The notes beneath the pieces are model-generated. The model had not been told where the DNA came from and searched no databases. It was given only the letters and a program-made list of their open reading frames with translations. From assembly GCF_022012435.1 (NCBI RefSeq), contig NZ_JAKLUA010000017.1:62001-126000 (forward strand): a DNA stretch of 64,000 nt, read 5' to 3'. Within the stretch, counting starts at the first letter, position 1; each line of letters starts with the position of its first letter. Positions 43,191 through 51,161 of this stretch are shown one piece after another. A program made the translations under genes and the position numbers. The stretch is from Bradyrhizobium zhengyangense. Its GTDB lineage: Bacteria > Pseudomonadota > Alphaproteobacteria > Rhizobiales > Xanthobacteraceae.

Positions 43191-43290
43191 GTCATTCCCC
43201 GCGCAGGCGGGGAATCCAGTACGCCGCAGCCTCTCGTTCAATCACAACTGCCTCTGGAATACTGGATCACCCGCTTTCGCGGGTGATGAC
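43191..43290. repeat. 100-bp palindromic repeat, copy A
   Basis: Runs from GTCATTCCCC to GGGTGATGAC. Hairpin 1 is TTCCCCGC/GCGGGGAA with loop GCAG; hairpin 2 is TCACCCGC/GCGGGTGA with loop TTTC; ATCCAGTA (43214-43221) pairs with TACTGGAT (43260-43267) as a long-range stem. It lies between pleD and the convergent TetR gene. Copy B at 56781-56880 is 88% identical over the same length. Confidence 0.9.
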
Positions 43291-43313
43291 ATCTGGGCAT
43301 GCTGCGACAGCGG

Positions 43314-43919
43314 TTATTGCGGCGCGCGCTTGCCCTTCACGGCCGGCTTCGCATCACCCCCCACATCCACCCCCGCATTCCGCAACAACACCTTCGCCGC
43401 TTCCTTGGCTGCCCGCGCCATCGCTGGATCGTCGCGCACCAAATCCTGCGCGATCGAGCCGTCGACCAGCAGCACGAGTTGCGTTGCGAGCGCATCTGCT
43501 TCCGCAACCCCTAGCTCGTTCAGCCGTTCGCGAAACCAGACGCGGCGGCTTTCCTTGAAGGCGATGGCGATCTTCTTCACGGCGCGGTCCGTGGGGCCGA
43601 GCTCGGCGACCGCATTCACGAACGGGCAGCCGCGAAAATCCTTGGCTGAGAAACGCCGCTCCAGCGAATCGAAGGTGCCGAGAATCTGCTCGACCGGCGG
43701 CCTGTCGGAGGGGCGGGCGCTGACGAAGCGGCGCTCCAGATAGGCCGCGATCAGCGCATCCTTGGACGGGAAGTGGTTGTAGAGCGTGCGCTTGGAGATG
43801 CCGATCTCGGCTGCGATGGTGTCGACGCCGATGGCGCGAATGCCCTGCAGATAGAACAGCTTGTCGGCGGTCTGAAGGATCCGCTCTTTCATCGTCTGTG
43901 GGGCGGGCGGGGGAGCCAT
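43314..43919 (-). CDS. TetR/AcrR-family repressor of the divergent MFS gene
   Basis: A 201-residue regulator with an N-terminal HTH (about 10-55: RILQTADKLFYLQGIRAIGV, then AEIGISKRTLYNHFPSKDAL, the TetR signature) and a helical ligand-binding half (ERRFVSARP... LVDGSIAQDLVRDDP). It diverges from the MFS gene; the perfect dyad at 43970-43989 in between is the likely operator. Ligand unknown. Confidence 0.92.
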   Translation of the reverse strand: MAPPPAPQTMKERILQTADKLFYLQGIRAIGVDTIAAEIGISKRTLYNHFPSKDALIAAYLERRFVSARPSDRPPVEQILGTFDSLERRFSAKDFRGCPFVNAVAELGPTDRAVKKIAIAFKESRRVWFRERLNELGVAEADALATQLVLLVDGSIAQDLVRDDPAMARAAKEAAKVLLRNAGVDVGGDAKPAVKGKRAPQ

Positions 43920-43942
43920 GCGTCGTGATGCGTCCTGTTGGC

Positions 43943-43989
43943 TTGACAGCGCCGGCCTCTTATAGACTAATTACACAGGTCTGTGTAAT
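43943..43989 (+). promoter_or_regulatory. Promoter and 20-bp TetR-type operator
   Basis: TTGACA (43943-43948) is a good -35; a weak -10 lies about 17 bp on (near 43966-43971). The perfect dyad ATTACACAG-GT-CTGTGTAAT spans 43970-43989, overlapping the expected start of transcription toward the MFS gene and the upstream side of the regulator gene. It is the classic arrangement for a TetR repressor controlling both directions. Confidence 0.8.
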
Positions 43990-44049
43990 CAAAATCAACG
44001 CGAAATGCGGATGCCGGCGCGCCTGAAGCGCCCATGAGGGAGAACAAAA

Positions 44050-45288
44050 ATGCCCCTGTTGCAGGTCCTGCGTCCGACATTGCCGATCCTGATCGGCGCC
44101 TCGATCATGCTGACGCTGAGCATGGGGCTGCGGCAATCGCTCGGCATCTTCATGCAGCCGCTGACGCACGACATCCACCTCTCGGTATCGGACTTCACGC
44201 TGGCGCTTGCGGTTCAAAACCTCGCCTGGGGCTTCCTCCAGCCGCTCGCCGGCGCGATGACGGTGCGCTTCGGCTTCCGCCCGATCATGATCGTGGGCGC
44301 GCTGATGTACATTGTCGGCCTCATCCTGATGGCGACCGCCAACGGTCTCGTCAGCATCATGATCGGTGCCGGCGTGCTGATCGGCACCTCGCTGGCCTGC
44401 ACGGCTGCGGCGATCGCGATGTCGGTGGCGGCGCGCGCGGTCCCTGCAACAGTGCGCTCGACCGTGCTCGGCATCGTCTCCGGCGCCGGCTCGCTCGGCG
44501 CGCTGCTGTCGGCCCCGATCGGGCAGGTGCTCAATGAAGGTTTTGGCTGGCGTATCGGCCTTGCCGGCTTCGTCGTCATGTCGGTGCTGATGATCCCCGC
44601 TGCGTGGTATGCCGGTCGCGTCGATGCCATTCCGCTGCCGAAGCCATCCGCTGACGACCTCGGCGATGCCACGGCAGCATCCGTGGCGAAGGCCGCGTTC
44701 GGCAATGCCGCCTTCGTGGTGATGACTTGCGCCTATCTCGTCTGCGGCATGCAGCTCGTGTTCCTCACCACGCATCTGCCGTCGTATCTGGCGATCTGCG
44801 GCCTAGATCCGATGCTCAGCGCGCAGACGCTCGGCATGATCGGCGGCTTCAACGTGCTGGGCTCGCTGTTCTTCGGTTGGGCCGGCCAGCGCTGGAACAA
44901 GCTCGCGCTGTTAGGGGCGATCTACGTCCTGCGCTCGCTGGCGCTCGCCTGGTACTTCATGCTGCCGGCGACGCCGTTCTCGACGCTGCTGTTCGGCGCC
45001 ATCATGGGCTTTCTGTGGATGGGCGTCGGCCCGCTGGTTGCGGGAGCCGTCGCCGAGATGTTCGGCCTGCGCTGGCAGGCCATGATCCAGGGCCTCGCCT
45101 TCATGAGCCATCAGATCGGCAGCTTCCTCGGCGCCTACGGAGGAGGGCTGATCTACGACGCGCTCGGCTCCTACAGCATGGCCTGGCGCATCGGCGTCGC
45201 GCTCGGCCTTGCCGGCGGCGTCATCCAGGTCGCGTTCGCGCTGATCAGGCCGTCGCAGCCGCCGGCGCCGGTGATGCGGACGGCCTGA
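44050..45288 (+). CDS. MFS transporter (12-TM, monocarboxylate/oxalate-formate-like)
   Basis: A 412-residue permease with 12 helices: HDIHLSVSDFTLALAVQNLA near helix 1, motif-A-like GFRPIMIVGALMYIVG, a central acidic loop (about 198-215), and FGWAGQRWNKLALLGAIYVL as the second-half motif A. The sequence resembles the MFS group once called oxalate/formate or MCT-like, some of which export drugs. GGGAG precedes the ATG. It is probably controlled by the divergent TetR protein. Confidence 0.9.
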   Translation: MPLLQVLRPTLPILIGASIMLTLSMGLRQSLGIFMQPLTHDIHLSVSDFTLALAVQNLAWGFLQPLAGAMTVRFGFRPIMIVGALMYIVGLILMATANGLVSIMIGAGVLIGTSLACTAAAIAMSVAARAVPATVRSTVLGIVSGAGSLGALLSAPIGQVLNEGFGWRIGLAGFVVMSVLMIPAAWYAGRVDAIPLPKPSADDLGDATAASVAKAAFGNAAFVVMTCAYLVCGMQLVFLTTHLPSYLAICGLDPMLSAQTLGMIGGFNVLGSLFFGWAGQRWNKLALLGAIYVLRSLALAWYFMLPATPFSTLLFGAIMGFLWMGVGPLVAGAVAEMFGLRWQAMIQGLAFMSHQIGSFLGAYGGGLIYDALGSYSMAWRIGVALGLAGGVIQVAFALIRPSQPPAPVMRTA

Positions 45289-45312
45289 GTCACTTGGTAT
45301 TTCATCGTCACC

Positions 45313-45354
45313 TCCGCGCAACTGCGCCGCGTGGCTCGCACCTCAGGATGACGG
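45313..45354. repeat. Partial copy of the 124-bp palindromic element
   Basis: The stretch ending GCACCTCAGGATGACGG (45338-45354) repeats the right end of the element at 39400-39523, with a similar CGC...TGCGCC...CGTG region before it. The left half is missing. It lies 25 bp after the MFS stop. Confidence 0.7.
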
Positions 45355-45449
45355 ATCAGAAAATTCGGCCCCGCGTAGCAGCGTTGCCGGACGATGTCGC
45401 GCATCGCCTAGGCTGCAGCGAGTCCGGGACACGAGCGGTGGTGACTTGA

Positions 45450-47294
45450 TCACACCGGCAGGAGCAAAGCCTGATCCTGCTTTGACCGCCACGCTGAAAC
45501 CCGGCCCTCCAATTCGTCGCGAACGTTCTCCACGACGCCAGTCCAGTCGCCTCGCTGGGTTTGCCTGAACAGCCGCATCGACTGATACCACGGGCTGTCA
45601 TCGCGCTCGAGCAGCCAGCGCCAATCAGGATTGAAGGGCACCAGCGTCCAGACGGGGGCTCGAAGCGCGCCGGCGAGGTGGGCGACGCTGGTGTCGACGG
45701 AGATCACGAGATCGAGACAGGAGATCAGCGCCGCTGTTTCGCTGAAATCGGTGAGCTGCTCCGTGAGGTCGACGATGTCACGGCGTTCGGCGAGGAAGGC
45801 ACGGTCCTGATCGCGTACGCCTTTTTGCAGGGAGACGAACTGGACGTCGCAATCAAGTAGCGGCGCGAGCGTGCGCAGCGCCATCGATCTGTTGTGATCG
45901 TTCTTGTGATCAGGGTTGCCCGCCCAGACCAGGCCGACGCGAAAGCGATCGTGGGGGCCAAGCCGGTCTTGCCATGCCTTTACGCGCGCTGCCGGCGGGG
46001 CAGGGATATAGCCTTGCGCGAGCGGGATCGTATCGAACCGCGTCCCGAATGCCAGCGGCAGCGTTCCCAAGGGGCAGTGCAGGTCGAAGGCTGGCGTCGA
46101 CGATCGGCCGACACATTCTGCGACTCCTTCGATGCCGCCCAGAAGCTGCTGGATCGGAGGCTCGACCTCCAGGATGACGCGCGCGCCTGATGCCGCCACC
46201 ATCGGCACATAGCGGGCGAACTGGATCGCATCGCCTAGCCCCTCGTCGGAGTGCAGCAGGATGGTCTTGCCTTCGAGCGGCCGCTCGCCGCGCCAGAGCG
46301 GTTTTGAAAAGCCGCGATCGACCAGGCCGACTGACGGCAATCTCCAGCGCGCCTCGCGAGCGGGCCAGCCGCGCTCGAAATCGCCGGTGAGGAGCTGAAG
46401 CGTCGCCAGATAGAACAGCGTCTGCGCATCGTCGGGGGCGGCCGCGAGCGATCTGTGCAGGGTCGCGAAAGCCTCGTCCAGCATTTGCAGGTGCAGCAAC
46501 ACCACGGCCTTGTTGTTGAGCACGGCATGGGAATCCGGGCGAAGCGCCAGCGCCCGATCGAAGCAGGCAAAGGCCTGTTCCAGCCGGCCAAAGCGCCAAT
46601 GCAAGAGGCCGAGATTGTTGTGCGTCTCCGCGAGGTTCGGATCGAGCGCGATGGACTTTTCGTAGTCGGCCTCCGCTTCGTCGAAGCGGTTGAGCGCGGA
46701 GAGACAAACGGCGCGCATCTGATGCAGGGCTGCGGAAGTTCGATTCAGTTTCTCGGTGACATCAAAGCATTCGACGGCTTCCGCATGCCGGCCGAGTTCA
46801 AGAAGCAGCATGCCGCCATTGTGCGCGGCTTCCCAGTAATTCGGATTGAGCTTCAAGGCCTGCTGCAAATGCTTTGCGGCTTCGTCCTTGTGCCCGAGTT
46901 GCCAGAGCAGATTGCCGATGTGATTCCAGAGGCTGGCATCATCGGGTTTGAGACTCGAGGCCTTGCTGAAATGCTGGCGAGCGTCCTCGAGCCGGCCCTG
47001 TCGTTCCAGCACCGTGGCAAGGCTGAGGAGATATTCTGCCTTCGGCGCCTGTTGGACGGCGCGGCCAATCCATTCCACGGCGGCATCAGGCTGTTGCGCG
47101 TGAAAGCAGAGCGCCCCGAGCAGGTGAAGAGCATCCGGATGCTGCTCGTCGAGCGTCAGCGCCTGCTGGCAGGACAGCTCGGCTTCGGCAATGCATCCCG
47201 ATTGGAGATGCGCAAAGCCGGCCTCGCAGAGTGCGGCCGGCGTGACCTTTCCGGAATGTTTGGCCGCGGTGGCTCGGCGCTCTCTGCGATTCAT
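45450..47294 (-). CDS. TPR protein with glycosyltransferase-9-like C-terminal domain
   Basis: A 614-residue protein. About nine TPR repeats (about 20-330; for example LLGALCFHAQQPDAAVEWIG, IGNLLWQLGHKDEAAKHLQQ, NNLGLLHWRFGRLEQAFACF) precede a C-terminal domain like heptosyltransferases/GT9 (GERPLEGKTILLHSDEGLGD, RVGLVWAGNPDHKNDHNRS, then DLVISVDTSVAHLAGALRAP and WTLVPFNPDWRWLLER). No signal peptide. Such proteins probably modify surface polysaccharides or flagellin; substrate and donor are not known. No flagellar or LPS cluster adjoins it. Confidence 0.87.
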   Translation of the reverse strand: MNRRERRATAAKHSGKVTPAALCEAGFAHLQSGCIAEAELSCQQALTLDEQHPDALHLLGALCFHAQQPDAAVEWIGRAVQQAPKAEYLLSLATVLERQGRLEDARQHFSKASSLKPDDASLWNHIGNLLWQLGHKDEAAKHLQQALKLNPNYWEAAHNGGMLLLELGRHAEAVECFDVTEKLNRTSAALHQMRAVCLSALNRFDEAEADYEKSIALDPNLAETHNNLGLLHWRFGRLEQAFACFDRALALRPDSHAVLNNKAVVLLHLQMLDEAFATLHRSLAAAPDDAQTLFYLATLQLLTGDFERGWPAREARWRLPSVGLVDRGFSKPLWRGERPLEGKTILLHSDEGLGDAIQFARYVPMVAASGARVILEVEPPIQQLLGGIEGVAECVGRSSTPAFDLHCPLGTLPLAFGTRFDTIPLAQGYIPAPPAARVKAWQDRLGPHDRFRVGLVWAGNPDHKNDHNRSMALRTLAPLLDCDVQFVSLQKGVRDQDRAFLAERRDIVDLTEQLTDFSETAALISCLDLVISVDTSVAHLAGALRAPVWTLVPFNPDWRWLLERDDSPWYQSMRLFRQTQRGDWTGVVENVRDELEGRVSAWRSKQDQALLLPV

Positions 47295-47462
47295 GGACGG
47301 TTAGAGTGGAGGAGTATCCACCCCGCAATGGAAGGCCGCGAGGCTACTCCTTCTAACCATACCGGGATTTCGCGAGGCTGGCGGCGTGCTGCGCGTCCGG
47401 GACAGGAGAGGGGCGCGTGCTGCCACTCCATGCTCGCAATGACGTGTGGAGAGATTGGGCCC

Positions 47463-47492
47463 CGAACGAAAACGGGGCCCGAAAGGGCCCCG
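47463..47492 (-). terminator. Intrinsic terminator of rpmG
   Basis: On the minus strand GGGGCCC-TTTC-GGGCCCC is followed by GTTTTCGTT, 25 bp beyond the rpmG stop. The loop and U-rich tail are canonical. Confidence 0.85.
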
Positions 47493-47516
47493 CAAAACTC
47501 ATCGCTATCGCCGATC

Positions 47517-47684
47517 TTACTTGATCTTGGCTTCCTTGAACTCGACGTGCTTGCGCGCGACGGGATCGTACTTCTTCTTGACCAGCTTGTCGGTCATGGT
47601 GCGCGAATTCTTCTTGGCGACGTAGTAGAAGCCGGTGTCGGCCGAGGACACGAGCTTGACCTTGATGGTGACCGCTTTGGCCAT
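47517..47684 (-). CDS. rpmG: 50S ribosomal protein L33
   Basis: A 55-residue basic ribosomal protein: MAKAVTIKVKLVSSADTGFY, then YVAKKNSRTMTDKLVKKKYD and PVARKHVEFKEAKIK. It is the cysteine-free form of L33 (no CxxC zinc pairs), which does not depend on zinc. It is a single-gene unit with its own terminator; its length falls below the cut-off of many gene callers. Confidence 0.95.
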   Translation of the reverse strand: MAKAVTIKVKLVSSADTGFYYVAKKNSRTMTDKLVKKKYDPVARKHVEFKEAKIK

Positions 47685-47808
47685 GTTCTGAACCTCAGAA
47701 AATTGGGGAATCTGGAGCCGGCCAAACGGCCCGCGTTGGCCGGCAACCTAGCCAGAAACCGCCTGATGTCAAGGTTTTAGGGCTGGAAAACCACTCAAAT
47801 CGGGCCCA

Positions 47809-49134
47809 TTAGGCCTCGAAGAAGCGGTTTTTCGGCCGCGGAAGGCCCAGATTCTCCCTCAAAGTGGCGCCTTCATACTCTTTGCGGAAAATCCCGCGCT
47901 TCTGCAGCTCCGGGACGACCTTGTCGACGAAATCGTCGAGGCCGGCGGGCAGGAACGGGAACATGATGTTGAAGCCGTCGGAGCCGCGTCCGACCAGCCA
48001 TTCCTCCATCTGGTCGGCGATGGTTTTCGCCGTGCCCACGAAGGACAGCCCGCCGTAACCGCCGACGCGCTGGGCGAGCTGGCGCACGGTGAGCTTGTCG
48101 CGCCGGGCGAGGTCGACCATGCGCTGGCGGCCGCTCTTGCTGGCGTTGGTCTCGGGGATGTCGGGCAGCTGTCCATCAGGATCGAAGCCGGAGGCATCGG
48201 TGCCGAGGATGACGGAGAGCGACGCGATGGCGCTGTCGTAGTGCACGCGGCTGTCGAGCAGCGCGCGCTTCTCCTTCGCCTCGTCGACGCTGTCTCCGAC
48301 CACCACGAAGGCGCCGGGGAGAATCTTCAGGTGTTCGGGGTCGCGGCCGATCTTCTCCATGCGGCCCTTGATGTCGGCATAGAGCTTCTGTCCGTCGGCG
48401 AGGCTGCCGCCGCCGGTGAACACCGCCTCCGCGGTCTCGGCCGCGAGCTGCTTGCCGTCTTCGGAGGCGCCGGCCTGCACGATCAGCGGCCAGCCCTGCA
48501 CGGGACGGGCGATGTTGAGCGGGCCGCGCACCTTCAGATATTTGCCCTGGTGGTCGAGCACGTGCATCTTTGCGGGATCGAAGAACAGCCCGCTCTCGAC
48601 GTCGCGCACGAAGGCGTCGTCGGCGAAGGAATCCCAGAGGCCCGTGACGACGTCGTAGAACTCGCGGGCGCGCTTGTAGCGCTCGGCGTGCTCCATGTGG
48701 TCGTCGAGGCCGAAATTCAGCGCCGCATCCGGGTTGGAGGTGGTGACGATGTTCCAGCCGGCGCGGCCGCCGCTGAGATGGTCGAGCGAGGCGAAGCGGC
48801 GGGCGACGTGATAGGGCTCGTCGAAGGTGGTCGAGCCGGTCGCGATCAGGCCGATGCGCTCGGTGACGGCGGAGAGCGCCGAGAGCAGCGTGAACGGCTC
48901 GAACGAGGTGACGGTGTGGCTGCGCTTGAGCGCATTGACCGGCATGTTCAGCACGGCCAAATGATCGGCCATGAAGAAGGCGTCGAACTTGCCGGCCTCG
49001 AGCTTCTGGATCAGCTGCTTGATGTGACCGAAGTTGAAGTTAGCGTCGGGCCAGGCCCCGGGATAGCGCCAGGCGCCGGTGTGGATGCTGATCGGGCGCA
49101 TGAACGCGCCAAGCTTGAGTTGCCGTTGTGCCAT
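47809..49134 (-). CDS. LLM-class flavin-dependent monooxygenase (NtaA/SnaA/DszA family)
   Basis: A 441-residue FMNH2-dependent monooxygenase of the nitrilotriacetate/dibenzothiophene-sulfone type. Seen: QLKLGAFMRPISIHTGAWRY at the N-terminus, FFMADHLAVLN, the E-P-F-T-L-L-S-A-L segment, ARRFASLDHLSGGRAGWNIV (hallmark), and SPQPxLPIFxAGxS-like RPVQGWPLIVQAGASEDGKQ. These enzymes need a separate flavin reductase, which is not nearby. Substrates in the family include chelators, sulfonates and aromatic S-heterocycles; this one is not assigned. Start 49134 (MAQRQLKL) is preferred over 49197. Confidence 0.92.
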   Translation of the reverse strand: MAQRQLKLGAFMRPISIHTGAWRYPGAWPDANFNFGHIKQLIQKLEAGKFDAFFMADHLAVLNMPVNALKRSHTVTSFEPFTLLSALSAVTERIGLIATGSTTFDEPYHVARRFASLDHLSGGRAGWNIVTTSNPDAALNFGLDDHMEHAERYKRAREFYDVVTGLWDSFADDAFVRDVESGLFFDPAKMHVLDHQGKYLKVRGPLNIARPVQGWPLIVQAGASEDGKQLAAETAEAVFTGGGSLADGQKLYADIKGRMEKIGRDPEHLKILPGAFVVVGDSVDEAKEKRALLDSRVHYDSAIASLSVILGTDASGFDPDGQLPDIPETNASKSGRQRMVDLARRDKLTVRQLAQRVGGYGGLSFVGTAKTIADQMEEWLVGRGSDGFNIMFPFLPAGLDDFVDKVVPELQKRGIFRKEYEGATLRENLGLPRPKNRFFEA

Positions 49135-49344
49135 CGCGCCCTGGTCCGTTCTTGATGTCGTTCGCAAACACATAGGCACGCCGGGGAACTCCGCCATTGG
49201 GATGGCTAAGAAGAATTTTTTGTTTTTCGCGACACGCTCAGCACAATCGCGTCATTGAGGGCCATGAGGGGACGAGAGCGGGGCGGCTCTCGAACCAATC
49301 GGCCGGTCGATCCGACCAAGCCATGAACCGCAGGAAAGCATGAC

Positions 49345-49887
49345 ATGGCCAGCGCAATGACCGTAGACGGCAGCATCGTCCGGATCGACCGGCCGATGCC
49401 GTGGTTCGGCCGGCTGCTCTCGCTGCCGCTGCTGGCGGCCAGCGGCTATCTGCTCTGGAATGTCGCGCTCGGGCTGCGCCAGGATTTCTCCGGCTTCGGC
49501 CGGTTGGCCGACGATCTCGTGCCGGTGCTGGTGTTTTCGGGTCTCGGGCTGCTCGTCGGCATTCCCGGCCTGATCCTGCTGACCTTCCGCACCTTCGTCG
49601 TGCTCAACGAGGCGCTGCGCCAGATCGTCGTCACCAGGCAGTTCGGCCCGCTGAATTTTCGAAAGTCCCGTGATCTCGCCGATTATCACTTCATCAGCAT
49701 CACCGACGACTATGATCCTCAACTGACCACCTACGACGTCAATCTCTGCGGCAACAAGGGCACCGAAGCGATTTCGCTGATGAGCTTCACCAAACGCGAG
49801 GACGCCAACCAGCTTGCTCAGGAGCTCGGGCGTGCCCTGAATTTGCCGGCGCGCGATTATGTCGGCACGGAGCCGGACGCGGATTGA
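49345..49887 (+). CDS. Hypothetical membrane protein with two TM helices
   Basis: A 180-residue protein I cannot assign. It has two membrane helices (about 22-45 and 62-85), then a basic segment (EALRQIVVTRQFGPLNFRKS) and a C-terminal domain of about 80 residues (DYHFISITDDYDPQLTTYDV, then REDANQLAQELGRALNLPAR), probably cytosolic. AGGAAAG precedes the ATG. The arrangement (a two-helix hairpin with a PH-like beta segment) resembles small bacterial membrane proteins of unknown function. Confidence 0.72.
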   Translation: MASAMTVDGSIVRIDRPMPWFGRLLSLPLLAASGYLLWNVALGLRQDFSGFGRLADDLVPVLVFSGLGLLVGIPGLILLTFRTFVVLNEALRQIVVTRQFGPLNFRKSRDLADYHFISITDDYDPQLTTYDVNLCGNKGTEAISLMSFTKREDANQLAQELGRALNLPARDYVGTEPDAD

Positions 49888-49902
49888 AAGTCTTGTTTTG
49901 AC

Positions 49903-49946
49903 GCGTTTTCTTCACGCGAACCGGTAGCCACTTCGCTTGAAAACGC
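49903..49946. repeat. 44-bp imperfect palindrome between convergent genes
   Basis: Outer arms GCGTTTTC (49903-49910) and GAAAACGC (49939-49946) pair exactly, with TTCACGCGAACCGG...CTTCGC between. The right arm touches the stop codon of the minus-strand Nudix gene. I recall this sequence as a frequently repeated intergenic dyad in Bradyrhizobium. Possible bidirectional terminator. Confidence 0.75.
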
Positions 49947-50695
49947 TACGTCAAGACATCCTTCTGCATCTTGCCGCCGTAGAAGTGGAAGAACGGCACC
50001 GGCGCATCGTGACGCAGCGGGCCGGCGGCAAGACGCGTGTCGAGCTCGTTGAGGACATTCCGTGTCATGGGATGCAGATCGGCGAGCGGCTTTGAGCCGA
50101 GTTCGACCCAGACCAGTTCGACCAGCTCCGCATCCGCATGGATCACGCCCTCGACATGGTGGGTGATCGCGGAGGCATCTGCCGTGAAGAAGCGCGTGTC
50201 GAACCGCTTCACGCGGCCGGGCGGGGTGATCGCGCGCGCGATCAGGAACAGGCTGGAGGGATCGGGCAGGAGGCCAGCATCGGCGAACGGCTTCCAGGGG
50301 CCTTCGAGTTTTGCTTTGCCTTCATTCTTGCGGCCGAGGCAGAGGCCGGTCTCCTCGCAGGCTTCGCGGATCGCGGCAATCGCCAGCGATTTGGCGCGCG
50401 AGGCCGGCGTCTTCGGGCTGCCCTTGGCGAGATTGGCTTCGAGCTCGGCGGTGATGGGGGCAGCACACGGCACGCGGTGATCGTCCTTGTCGACGCGGCC
50501 GCCTGGGAAGACGAATTTGCCGGGCATGAACACCACCTTGTCGTGGCGCTTGCCGACCAACACCTTTGGAGTGCCGCCGCTGCGATCGACCAGGATCAGC
50601 GTCGCCGCATCCCGCGGGCGGAAATAGGGATGGTGATCGGCTTCCTTCTCCTCGTGGACTTTTGCCTTCTCGGTCGTCTGCGCCGTGTCGCTCAT
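49946..50695 (-). CDS. Nudix hydrolase with a split Nudix box
   Basis: A 249-residue Nudix protein. The box starts GGRVDKDD but about 40 residues (rich in Ala, Lys, Pro) separate it from REACEETGL, whereas a standard box is 23 residues. This split form is known in the NUDT7/NUDT19 type, which cleave CoA and acyl-CoA; that is the best guess for substrate. It is the last gene of the topA-rnr-DUF983-Nudix run, 32 bp after DUF983. Confidence 0.88.
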   Translation of the reverse strand: MSDTAQTTEKAKVHEEKEADHHPYFRPRDAATLILVDRSGGTPKVLVGKRHDKVVFMPGKFVFPGGRVDKDDHRVPCAAPITAELEANLAKGSPKTPASRAKSLAIAAIREACEETGLCLGRKNEGKAKLEGPWKPFADAGLLPDPSSLFLIARAITPPGRVKRFDTRFFTADASAITHHVEGVIHADAELVELVWVELGSKPLADLHPMTRNVLNELDTRLAAGPLRHDAPVPFFHFYGGKMQKDVLT

Positions 50696-50727
50696 ATCCT
50701 CACCCGGACTGTTCTTGCTTATTGTGC

Positions 50728-51159
50728 TTACACAGGCGGAATACCATCAGGCGGGTTCTCGTCAAACCCGTGCATGCGCAGAGCCCATTGCAAGCCGACC
50801 ACAGCTCCCTTCACCGGCTGCAGCAGGGCGAGCGACGCAAAGAAGGTGAACGGCAGGTAGGCCACGAAGCTGAGCCAGACCGGCGTCGTGTAATTGGTCT
50901 CGATCCAGAGGATCGAGGGCACCACGATGTGGCCGACGATGACGATCACGAGATAGGCGGGCAGATCGTCGGCGCGGTGCGGCGTGAAGTCGAGGCCGCA
51001 AGCTGCACAATTGTCCGCCGTCTTGAGGAAGGCGCGGAACAGCTTTCCCTGGCCGCAGCGCGGGCAGCGGCCGCGAAAGCCGCGCTTCATCGCGGCCCAG
51101 AGATCGCGCTTCTCGATGAGGCCGGTCTCGCGCGTCCAGATTTTTGGCGCCGTGCTCAT
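50728..51159 (-). CDS. DUF983 family protein (zinc-ribbon membrane protein)
   Basis: A 143-residue protein: a four-cysteine zinc ribbon (RCPRCGQGKLFRAFLKT, then CAACGLDFTPHRADD) followed by two membrane helices (LPAYLVIVIVGHIVVPSILW and FVAYLPFTFFASLALLQPV). DUF983 function is unknown. The start at 51159 has AAGG upstream; the ORF could extend to 51168, overlapping the rnr stop. It is part of the topA-rnr operon. Confidence 0.87.
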   Translation of the reverse strand: MSTAPKIWTRETGLIEKRDLWAAMKRGFRGRCPRCGQGKLFRAFLKTADNCAACGLDFTPHRADDLPAYLVIVIVGHIVVPSILWIETNYTTPVWLSFVAYLPFTFFASLALLQPVKGAVVGLQWALRMHGFDENPPDGIPPV

Positions 51160-51161
51160 GG

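Noticed and set aside
41703..43241. 512-codon open frame opposite pleD and repeat copy A
   Set aside because: Antisense shadow that also runs through the 100-bp repeat; no recognisable motif.
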